Source of the DNA: Candidatus Njordarchaeota archaeon
GTDB taxonomy: Archaea; Asgardarchaeota; Njordarchaeia; Njordarchaeales; Njordarchaeaceae
Direction of reading: 5' to 3'
NCBI GenBank assembly: GCA_029856615.1
Contig: JAHKLF010000104.1
Span: 1-5,906 of the forward strand
Length of the DNA: 5,906 nt
In this document: positions 1 to 5,696 of the stretch, one piece after another
Numbering within the stretch: position 1 is the stretch's first letter
Layout of the letters: each line of letters starts with the position of its first letter
Translations under genes and position numbers: made by a program
The notes under the pieces: generated by a model
What the model was told of the DNA's origin: nothing
What the model saw: the letters and a program-made list of their open reading frames with translations, nothing else
Databases searched by the model: none

Positions 1-1507
1 CCTCAACAAGGCGGCCACCCATAACAAAAGCCCTCCCAACATTCAAAGCACCAACATAATCCCTATCACCCATAAACCCACAGCGAGGGCAATAAAAGAA
101 GCCACCAGACTCACATGCCTCCAAATCACGAGGAGACTTAACGGGAAAGCCGAGGGCACCACACCTAGGACAGCAACGAGAAGTCCTCCTAGGATCAACG
201 AGCGTGACGGATATCCCATGCCTCCTAGCCTTATAAACAGCAAGCTCTATGATCCTCCTCATAAATGCAGTGCTCAGAATCCAACTTAACTCTCTCCTGC
301 CCTTCGGCGGCTTATAACTCCTCAAGTCCTCGAAAACCACGGCATCAGCACCGAACAGCACAGCCAACCTAACTATCACCGTCGAAACATGATGCTGAAT
401 CTGCCTAACAATCCTACTAATCCTCCTCCAACAATGAACAAACTCAGCCCTAAGCCTACGATAATACTCCAGCCTCCCAGGAGCGTCACCTAACTTCCTC
501 CTAAGCCTAGCAATCCTCCTCTGAACGGCAGAGATCTTCCTCTTTATCTTAACGAGCTTACCTATCAGCGGAGAGCGAACGAATATCGGCCTGGACAGCT
601 GATTGCCACACGCATCCATGAGGACGAGAGTAGCCAGCTTCCTAACCCCCAAATCAACCGCAACGAATCTCCTTATTCTCTGCTTAAGAGAGACAGTATC
701 TACCTCTAAGACAATATCAAGGACATACTTAATCACACCAGACGAGACGCGAATCCTCCTTAACCTCGGTTTCTTGATCCTTGCCCCGTTGTCCAGCAGT
801 GATCTGAGTCTTTCATAAGCCCTATACCTGAAGCTGTACCACCTCCAATCGCTCTTGCCCGGGGTCTCGTTATCCGGGAGCTTGATGCGGACGTTTATGC
901 TCTCCCCATCATAGTGAATCTTTATGGCTTGCCCATCATCAGGAGTATAGAGGAACACCGAGGATTTCACGGCTGGTACCGTGGTGTGCGTATACTTCTC
1001 CGGTATTGAGCCTTTCCTCGCAATGTTCGTTATCCACCTCAGCACGTTTCTGCCGAGCTCTATGTTTTTCACACCTCTAAGCGGATCCTCGCCCGCTTTG
1101 AGATTTTCCAGTATCTTCCTATAAGTCCTCATCCTCTCCGCATGGCTCACTATTACCTCGCCAGCGAGCTCTAGGATTCCCCTTCTTATTCTCGATGGCA
1201 GGTAGCATTGACCGGCGGCGAAGTCTTTGTCGCCGAAGAACCTATATTTCTTTCCCTTCCAGGCGTCTAGGGCCTCTATGTTCTCTTCCGTCCAGTGTTT
1301 TGCTATGATTATGTTTGCGTATTTCTTGGTTATTCTGAGCAAGTTCTCCGCCTTGTCGTATAGTTCTTCTGGCAGTGGTATCTGGTATGTCAGCTTGACG
1401 GTATCGGTGCCGCTTCCTCGTTTTCCTGGGGTCGTCATCTTGGGGTATCCACGTCTCTTATGGTTGATGGAGCGTATCTGGATTCCTATTCTGCGAGGTG
1501 TGTGCAT
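1..1507 (-). CDS. tnpB: TnpB, RNA-guided nuclease of IS200/IS605-type elements (3' end outside window)
   Basis: Translating the minus strand from ATG 1507-1505 gives 502 codons without a stop up to the window edge. The C-terminal half is clearly TnpB: a RuvC-I segment VDLGVRKLATLV with Asp285, a RuvC-II segment VVFEDLRSYK with Glu393, a four-cysteine zinc finger (Cys446, Cys449, Cys473, Cys476, in two CPRCG knuckles), and RuvC-III GDRDYVGALNVGRAF with Asp481/Asp483. Family members are guide-RNA-directed DNA nucleases that help keep the element in place; the guide RNA normally comes from the element's right end, which here would lie left of position 1. The start is supported by an excellent Shine-Dalgarno 3 bases upstream; Met24 is a weaker alternative. 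The roughly 280 residues before RuvC-I are longer than I expect for compact TnpBs of about 400 aa. Catalytic and zinc residues appear intact. No tnpA is visible. Identification is firm; activity is inferred. Confidence 0.93.
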   Translation of the reverse strand, partial: MHTPRRIGIQIRSINHKRRGYPKMTTPGKRGSGTDTVKLTYQIPLPEELYDKAENLLRITKKYANIIIAKHWTEENIEALDAWKGKKYRFFGDKDFAAGQCYLPSRIRRGILELAGEVIVSHAERMRTYRKILENLKAGEDPLRGVKNIELGRNVLRWITNIARKGSIPEKYTHTTVPAVKSSVFLYTPDDGQAIKIHYDGESINVRIKLPDNETPGKSDWRWYSFRYRAYERLRSLLDNGARIKKPRLRRIRVSSGVIKYVLDIVLEVDTVSLKQRIRRFVAVDLGVRKLATLVLMDACGNQLSRPIFVRSPLIGKLVKIKRKISAVQRRIARLRRKLGDAPGRLEYYRRLRAEFVHCWRRISRIVRQIQHHVSTVIVRLAVLFGADAVVFEDLRSYKPPKGRRELSWILSTAFMRRIIELAVYKARRHGISVTLVDPRRTSRCCPRCGALGFPVKSPRDLEACESGGFFYCPRCGFMGDRDYVGALNVGRAFVMGGRLVE

Positions 1508-1510
1508 GGC

Positions 1511-1520
1511 ATCACCTCCT
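1511..1520 (-). promoter_or_regulatory. Strong Shine-Dalgarno of tnpB
   Basis: The minus strand reads AGGAGGTGAT, a full-length match to the usual archaeal anti-Shine-Dalgarno. It is followed by GCC and then the ATG at 1507. This fixes the tnpB start and implies a leadered transcript. Confidence 0.85.
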
Positions 1521-1738
1521 TTGAAGTCGTTTATGGAAAGGTGTAAAAGGTTGGGAAAGGTGAGAACGAGACGGATGCGGGGTTTTGTTGGGTTTAGCTA
1601 GGTGCACTATGCTGAAGAAGGAGGTTTCGTGTCCTTGGTCGTGGTTTGCAGGAGAGCTGGGTAGGAGGGGAAGAGCCTGGATTTTTCCGTTAGAATTATG
1701 TCGCTATTATTTCTGGTTTTTTGGGCTATTTAAGGGTT

Positions 1739-1758
1739 TTCTGGAGTTTTCTCCAGAT
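1739..1758 (+). repeat. Dyad 1 of array
   Basis: TTCTGGAGTTTTCTCCAGAT is the most symmetric member: 7-bp arms TCTGGAG/CTCCAGA around TTTT. Confidence 0.85.
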
Positions 1759-1782
1759 TTTTTATATGTCTTCGTTTAGTCG

Positions 1783-1802
1783 TTCTGTTGCCAGCTCCAG
1801 AA
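1783..1802 (-). repeat. Dyad 2 of array (inverted)
   Basis: The plus strand reads TTCTGTTGCCAGCTCCAGAA. Its reverse complement fits the form TTCTGGAGNNNNCNACAGAA, so this copy is inverted relative to dyads 1 and 3. Confidence 0.85.
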
Positions 1803-1825
1803 TTCTGTATTACTATTTAAACTTT

Positions 1826-1845
1826 TTCTGGAGTTTTCAACAGAG
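1826..1845 (+). repeat. Dyad 3 of array
   Basis: TTCTGGAGTTTTCAACAGAG has one mismatch to the form at its last base. With dyad 2 it makes a larger imperfect inverted repeat around a 23-bp AT-rich loop. Confidence 0.85.
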
Positions 1846-1869
1846 TGTTTTGTTGTGTGCGTTTAAATG

Positions 1870-1889
1870 TTCTGTTGTGGGCTCCAGAA
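1870..1889 (-). repeat. Dyad 4 of array (inverted)
   Basis: The plus strand reads TTCTGTTGTGGGCTCCAGAA. It differs from dyad 2 only in the central bases and has the same inverted orientation. Confidence 0.85.
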
Positions 1890-1911
1890 TTCGTATTACT
1901 ATTTAAGTCTT

Positions 1912-1931
1912 TTCTGGAGTCTGCTACAGAA
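1912..1931 (+). repeat. Dyad 5 of array
   Basis: TTCTGGAGTCTGCTACAGAA has the outer arms intact. It pairs with dyad 4 as an inverted repeat across a 22-bp spacer that closely resembles the dyad 2-3 spacer. Confidence 0.85.
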
Positions 1932-1956
1932 TGATTCGGCGAATACGTTTAAAGAA

Positions 1957-1976
1957 TTCTGGAGTTCTCTACAGAA
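1957..1976 (+). repeat. Dyad 6 of array
   Basis: TTCTGGAGTTCTCTACAGAA is in direct rather than inverted orientation after dyad 5, so the strict alternation breaks here. Confidence 0.85.
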
Positions 1977-2127
1977 TGTTTTATTGATGACGATTATTCG
2001 GCTATTTATTTGGCTTTCTTATTTTTCTGCGCCCTGCGTGCTGCGTAGTTATAGAACTCCCCTCGTAAGTATTTCTGTTTCCCTAATGTTTCCGCGGATT
2101 GCTATAGATAGTGATTGATTAAAACCA

Positions 2128-2168
2128 TGTATTAATTACGTTTTTGTATTAATTATACTCAATATAAT
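2128..2168 (+). promoter_or_regulatory. Probable promoter region of the three-gene operon, with an 11-bp direct repeat
   Basis: TGTATTAATTA occurs twice, at 2128-2138 and 2145-2155, with a 17-bp period, in a tract that is almost all A and T. The second copy runs into TATTAATTATAC, a plausible archaeal TATA element centred near 2151. That would place initiation near 2176-2180, inside the first codons of the longest frame and just ahead of an alternative TTG start at 2196. The duplicated motif could also be a two-site operator. No transcript data, so assignment is tentative. Confidence 0.45.
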
Positions 2169-3017
2169 ATGTATTATTATGAGTGGTGCAAAATTTTGAG
2201 AAAGACACTGCTCCTAGCCCTCCTATACCTAACATGGCTAATACCCGTCACCACGTTGCTAATAGCACTAATCCTAGGAATGCTGAAGGCGGATCCAATA
2301 CACATGATTCCTGTAGTCATAGCATACACAGCCATCTGGATGATGATAGCGGACAAAATACTAACAAAATACGCAATACCAAGAGCAAGCAGGAAGACGG
2401 CGGAGAAAATCTCAGAGATTTTCAAGGTGAAGAAAGTCGATCCCAGACTAGCATACTTCATAGACAAGTGGCTGAAAGGAGGAAAAACGGAAATAAAAGA
2501 GGGGAGACTAGGGGAGATAACACTGAAAAGAGTCACCTTGCCGAGCACTGGAAAAGTGAGCGGAGTAGCAGAAATATACGAGGAGATGATGCGGATCGCC
2601 CCCGAGGTAAGAGAGCTCTACGAAAGGAGCAGGAGGCTATTCCAGAGGGAAGAAAGGAGAGAGACCGGGGAAGTGAGGCGTGAAAGACGCGGGGAAGTGC
2701 TCGCTGAGCGCGCGTCCGAGCAAGCTAGGGAGCACGTGGAGGCTGGTGTGGAAGTAAGCGAGGTTCTCAGCAGATTTGATGATTTGTCAACGATTTTTTC
2801 CCGTAGAAGTAAGTGCTTCATGGAGAGTGCTTTAAGATTGAGGGAATTCTCTATTAATGAACTAGCAGAGGCTTGTGGAGCTGATTGGAGAACCGTTAGA
2901 CGCTGGCTCGAATCGGCAATGAGGATGGGTCTAGTCCAGACACATGGGGAGAGAAGGGGGAGGTACCGTATAAACGCAGAAAGAATCAGAGAAATACTCT
3001 CCTTATTTCCCTCATAA
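2169..3017 (+). CDS. Membrane protein with C-terminal winged-helix DNA-binding domain
   Basis: The frame encodes 282 aa. Residues about 13-38 and 45-62 are strongly hydrophobic and read as two membrane helices joined by a short loop. Residues about 70-190 are highly charged, with a Glu/Arg-rich probable helical or coiled-coil stretch at 136-190. Residues about 218-268 form a winged-helix pattern: FSINELAEACGADWRTVRRW is a good helix-turn-helix, followed by MGLVQTHGERRGRYRI as the wing. This suggests a membrane-tethered DNA-binding protein with the domain in the cytoplasm, either a regulator or a DNA anchor. ATG 2169 has no Shine-Dalgarno. TTG 2196 lies 7 bases after GTGGTG, keeps both helices and fits the likely promoter, so the true start may be 2196. 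It is first in the operon, 17 bp before the next gene. I do not recognise a named family. Confidence 0.8.
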   Translation: MYYYEWCKILRKTLLLALLYLTWLIPVTTLLIALILGMLKADPIHMIPVVIAYTAIWMMIADKILTKYAIPRASRKTAEKISEIFKVKKVDPRLAYFIDKWLKGGKTEIKEGRLGEITLKRVTLPSTGKVSGVAEIYEEMMRIAPEVRELYERSRRLFQREERRETGEVRRERRGEVLAERASEQAREHVEAGVEVSEVLSRFDDLSTIFSRRSKCFMESALRLREFSINELAEACGADWRTVRRWLESAMRMGLVQTHGERRGRYRINAERIREILSLFPS

Positions 3018-3034
3018 ATAACGCGGGGATAATC

Positions 3035-4123
3035 ATGAAGGAGATATACATCTCACCGGAGGACTTGAAGACGAGTTGCTACCGAAGAGCACTAAAAATC
3101 ACAGCAGCACAGCTGGGAGGAAGAGTAATCGTCGACTACAGCCCCAGATTATCCGTCCAAGAATCGGGATCAAAAGCCTCCGTGAGACAATTCGTGAGGC
3201 AGGCAAAAATAGGAATCGCCGTCCCAGAAAAGAACTACCGCAAGGCTAAGTCCCTGCTGAAGACACTCGGATTCAAAATTGTGAGCGAGGACGAAGCCCT
3301 GGGGCTCTTCGAGGAATCAATTATAATCTCCCTGCTCATCCCAATTGAGAAGGAGCTGGGATTACCCATAGGCATGTCTCTCGGCGGCGACCGCATGGTT
3401 ATGCTCCCGCTCAAAAGGGTTCTGGTTTACGGTGAGATCGACTATAGGCTTCCAGTATTCATCGCAAACAATTTCGATGAGGTCTGCTGGGTTGATTCAA
3501 AGGGATTCCGGAGGATACTCGAAATGGGATTCAGCCACGAGGAGAGGATACCGTTCGGATCATTCACACACTACGAGCTTGAGGAACTAAGCAGGGTGAT
3601 CGCGGCGACAACGATCGGCGATCGGTACGCGCCAAGCATACTAAGCACACTAATGGGCGGATCCGAGGAACTAATGAGGGACGAGGAAATACCCTTCGTC
3701 GGAAGGGAGACGGAGGCTCTAAGGGAAGTGCTGGAGTGGGGAGTCCTGTCAAGAGAAAGGCGGAGGCTGCGGGGAAAAGTGTTCGTAGACATACAGCAAC
3801 TAGGGCAGGCGGCGATGATCACCGCAATAGCCGCGGTGCTACTCGGCTTCTGCGGCTTGGTGATTGTGAACTCTGAGGTCTGGCATAAGTCCTTGTTGCC
3901 GATACTAAACCGCAGGGAGGGTATAATCTGGCTCTCCCGGAACCCAGCGATGCGGTTGATCAGCGAGTTTGAGTACAGGGTGTTCAAGGAGGGCGACTAC
4001 TACGTTCTATCCAAGATGGTGATGTTTGAAGGCGAGCTTAGGGAGATACGCGAGCGCTTTATACCTCTATGGGAGGCTGGGCTGGATGAATATACAAGAG
4101 GTTTTAAGGGGCTTCTCCATTGA
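3035..4123 (+). CDS. Uncharacterised 362-aa protein; weak Cas4/RecB-like PD-(D/E)XK nuclease features
   Basis: I do not recognise this protein. It is soluble-looking, with mixed alpha/beta composition and no signal peptide. Three patches recall Cas4/RecB-family nucleases. The N-terminus ISPEDLKTSCYRRAL has Cys15 where Cas4 has its 'CPR' motif. Residues 127-157 read KRVLVYGEID, then a beta-like stretch, then VDSKG, compatible with a core of Asp136 and Asp154-x-Lys156. Residues 250-279 (FVDIQQLGQAAMITAIAAVL onward) resemble the Gln-containing helix after the active site. Against this, about 95 residues separate Lys156 from that helix, and the C-terminal cysteine cluster of Cas4 is absent. GGGGAT four bases before ATG 3035 is a weak Shine-Dalgarno. 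The gene sits 17 bp after its neighbour and overlaps the helicase gene by 38 bp, so the two are probably translationally coupled. It is clearly coding; the nuclease idea is only a hypothesis. Confidence 0.85.
   Translation: MKEIYISPEDLKTSCYRRALKITAAQLGGRVIVDYSPRLSVQESGSKASVRQFVRQAKIGIAVPEKNYRKAKSLLKTLGFKIVSEDEALGLFEESIIISLLIPIEKELGLPIGMSLGGDRMVMLPLKRVLVYGEIDYRLPVFIANNFDEVCWVDSKGFRRILEMGFSHEERIPFGSFTHYELEELSRVIAATTIGDRYAPSILSTLMGGSEELMRDEEIPFVGRETEALREVLEWGVLSRERRRLRGKVFVDIQQLGQAAMITAIAAVLLGFCGLVIVNSEVWHKSLLPILNRREGIIWLSRNPAMRLISEFEYRVFKEGDYYVLSKMVMFEGELREIRERFIPLWEAGLDEYTRGFKGLLH
4072..4076 (+). promoter_or_regulatory. Shine-Dalgarno of the helicase gene, inside the upstream gene
   Basis: GGAGG lies 9 bases before ATG 4086, within the last codons of the preceding gene. 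It supports the 4086 start and translational coupling across the 38-bp overlap. Confidence 0.6.
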
Positions 4124-5540
4124 TGAGAATGTGGTTGCGAGAATACTGAATGCTCTGGATAGCGAGAAGAGGCTGGTAATGATCAGGGCACCGGCGGGCA
4201 GCGGCAAGACTACGATAGTTCTGTGCCGTGCTGTTGAGCTTGCGCAACGGGGCTTGAGGACGGGGGTTTTCTTTAGGACGATTTCTCAGGTTGATTATGC
4301 GTTGGGGCTTATCAGGAGGATTTTGAGGATTTCCAATGTGTCCGTTAAGGTTGTTCCCGTTGTCGGTAAGGTTAGGTTGTGCTTGAATCCTCCTCCAGAC
4401 TCTGATCCCTTCCCGAAGTGGTGTGATTACTCCAAGTGTCCCCTGAGGAGTCGCAGAAAAAGGGTGAGAGAATTCCCGAGCGTGCCGGAATCCCTGGAGC
4501 AGCTGATGAATATAGGTAGAAGTAATGGTGTCTGCCCGTACTACTTATCGTTAAGCGAAGCCGAGAAAGCCGACATAGTGATAGCCACGCAGGCATTCTT
4601 CATAAACGACAAGCTCATGGAAATGCTGGGAAAACTAGATATTGCGGTGGTCGATGAGGCCCACGGCCTCATGCATTTGATTACGGAGATAAGCGAAGAG
4701 GAGTATAGGAGGGGGAGAGAGCTGTCTAGTATGAGGTTAGAGGATATGAGTATCGAGGATGCGGGGATCTTATCGAGGTACGAGGATTATGTTGATACCG
4801 ATGGCGATGAAGTTGTTTTGCGTGGAGAGGGGAAGAGGCTCAAGGTTGTTCCACCGATAAGGCTTATTAGGAAGCGATTAGAGAGCGTGAAGAAGATAAT
4901 TCTTGTGTCTGCTACAATATATCCCACGGGGTTATTCGGGCTATTATTCGCAAGGGGTATTGATGCTGAGATAGAGGTCATCCCGGGGCTGATTAGGGAG
5001 ACTGAGAAGAGGAAGATCCTCGGAGTGGTTGTCGAGGATTTATCATCGAAGCGCGAGTTGAGGACTCCGAGGCAGTATGATAGGTATGCTTACGTGATTA
5101 GAAAGCTGATAGAGAGAATCGGTAAGCCCGCATTAATATTAGCGCCAGGCTATGAGTTCGCCCAAGAGCTATCAAAGAGACTCGGTTTTCCTGTGTGCAG
5201 GGATCCGAGGGAGGCTAGAGGGGATGCGGTTATTGGCGTGCTGCGCGGCAGGTTCTCTGAAGGTATTGAGGTTGATCTTGGGGCGCCATTGCGATTACTT
5301 GTTATTACTGGTCTGCCCTACAGACCGCGAAGCCCCGAGTTTCTTAGCATGGTTAAGGTTTATGCTCGGGAGTATGGTGTGGATTTCTATGAGTTGGCTA
5401 GGGCTATTGAGGAGTCGGATATGATTAGCGCGTTGATACAAGCGTTGGGACGTGTTGGGAGGCGTGAAAAGGGTGTTGGGGTAATTTTGGATTCTAGGAT
5501 AAGGAAAAAGAATTTTGGAATGAAACTAGTAATTATATAG
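4086..5540 (+). CDS. XPD/DinG-like superfamily 2 iron-sulphur DNA helicase
   Basis: The protein is 484 aa and has the full set of Rad3/XPD-type motifs: Walker A APAGSGKTT (Lys41), motif Ia FRTISQ (63-68), DEAH box VVDEAH (Asp190-His193), motif III VSAT (274-277), motif V GRFSEGIEVD (388-397) and motif VI QALGRVGRR (452-460). Cys99, Cys113, Cys118 and Cys150 (the last in VCPYY) are the expected 4Fe-4S ligands; spacing C-x13-C-x4-C-x31-C nearly matches crenarchaeal XPD as I recall it (x13, x2, x31). These enzymes unwind DNA 5' to 3' using ATP. Only about 81 residues separate DEAH from motif III, so the Arch domain is much reduced, explaining the length below the usual roughly 550 aa. ATG 4086 is preferred over the longer TTG 4026 frame: it has GGAGG 9 bases upstream and puts Walker A at the normal distance. 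Its divergence makes a specialised helicase more likely than the housekeeping XPD. Confidence 0.92.
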   Translation: MNIQEVLRGFSIDENVVARILNALDSEKRLVMIRAPAGSGKTTIVLCRAVELAQRGLRTGVFFRTISQVDYALGLIRRILRISNVSVKVVPVVGKVRLCLNPPPDSDPFPKWCDYSKCPLRSRRKRVREFPSVPESLEQLMNIGRSNGVCPYYLSLSEAEKADIVIATQAFFINDKLMEMLGKLDIAVVDEAHGLMHLITEISEEEYRRGRELSSMRLEDMSIEDAGILSRYEDYVDTDGDEVVLRGEGKRLKVVPPIRLIRKRLESVKKIILVSATIYPTGLFGLLFARGIDAEIEVIPGLIRETEKRKILGVVVEDLSSKRELRTPRQYDRYAYVIRKLIERIGKPALILAPGYEFAQELSKRLGFPVCRDPREARGDAVIGVLRGRFSEGIEVDLGAPLRLLVITGLPYRPRSPEFLSMVKVYAREYGVDFYELARAIEESDMISALIQALGRVGRREKGVGVILDSRIRKKNFGMKLVII

Positions 5541-5696
5541 CATTATGCATACTATTTAGCAAGTTCTATCGTGCATTCTATAGAAAATAAAAGTCGTATA
5601 GAATAAATTTGAAACAAAGCCGTAAAGATTAAGATACTTAAAATGATGTCGTTATTATTAGTATATTTTTGAACCGCTCTAAACTTGGGATGTTCG
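5541..5696. other. AT-rich intergenic region with TTCTAT half-sites and a possible promoter
   Basis: TTCTAT at 5564-5569, the perfect palindrome TTCTATAGAA at 5576-5585 and ATAGAA at 5598-5603 form a symmetric-looking cluster. Further on, TTAAAA near 5639-5644 and TATATTTTT at 5662-5670 are possible TATA elements. The latter would start transcription near 5690, just before the next frame. No clear terminator for the helicase operon is visible; the T-tract at 5666-5670 is the only candidate. Confidence 0.45.

Larger units (their letters stand above)
1726..1985. repeat. About 87-bp tandem repeat, three degenerate copies, built of paired dyads
   Basis: Copies begin with CTATTTAA at 1726, 1813 and 1899 (steps of 87 and 86 bp). 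Each continues with a few variable bases, then TTTTCTGGAG. Copies 1 and 2 both end in GCTCCAGAATTC(T)GTATTA, differing there by one base in length. Copy 3 keeps the first half, but its second dyad is in the opposite orientation and the copy fades after about 1980. Each copy carries two 20-bp dyads, giving six in total at 1739, 1783, 1826, 1870, 1912 and 1957, spaced 44, 43, 44, 42 and 45 bp, about four helical turns. TTTAAA-like boxes lie between the dyads. The architecture suggests cooperative binding of one protein on one DNA face: operator, iteron-type origin or partition site. Which of these is not decidable here. Confidence 0.85.
1508..2168. other. Divergent intergenic region carrying a repeat array
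   Basis: This 661-bp stretch separates tnpB (leftward) from the three-gene operon (rightward). I see no convincing gene in it. Short open frames across 1585-2118 are rich in Phe, Ser and Tyr, run through the repeats and lack ribosome-binding sites. Positions 1521-1725 show nothing I recognise; a terminal hairpin of the tnpB element might be expected there, but I could not identify one. Positions 1726-1985 hold the dyad array. Positions 1986-2127 are unremarkable, and 2128-2168 are strongly AT-rich and promoter-like. Confidence 0.7.

Noticed and set aside
1227..1601. 124-aa plus-strand open frame
   Set aside because: Mostly antisense to the clear tnpB coding frame, with no ribosome-binding site and composition typical of a shadow frame.
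1711..1716. Extra TTCTGG half-site upstream of dyad 1
   Set aside because: It is out of phase (28 bp before dyad 1) and lacks the second arm, so it is not counted as a seventh dyad.
1726..1985. Possible CRISPR array (20-bp repeats with 22-25-bp spacers)
   Set aside because: Repeats are diverged, alternate in orientation, and spacers resemble each other across 87-bp units and share TTTAAA boxes. No cas genes of an adaptation or interference module are seen. This fits a protein-binding array better.
2092..2097. CCGCGG palindrome in AT-rich surroundings
   Set aside because: A single 6-bp palindrome, not repeated nearby; expected by chance.
1585..2118. Three short plus-strand frames (64, 61 and 83 aa) in the intergenic region
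   Set aside because: They run through the repeat array, encode Phe/Ser/Tyr-rich sequence from AT-rich repeats, overlap one another and lack start signals.
2183..2683. 166-aa plus-strand frame in another phase inside the first operon gene
   Set aside because: The other frame has membrane helices, a winged helix and an operon arrangement. This one is low-complexity Asn/Ser/Arg/Glu and looks like a shadow.
3571..3987. 138-aa minus-strand frame within the 362-aa protein gene
   Set aside because: Ser/Pro-rich antisense of a well-supported coding frame, with no start signal.
4026..4085. 20-residue N-terminal extension of the helicase from TTG 4026
   Set aside because: Lies wholly inside the preceding gene. 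ATG 4086 has a Shine-Dalgarno at 4072-4076 and gives the usual distance to Walker A.
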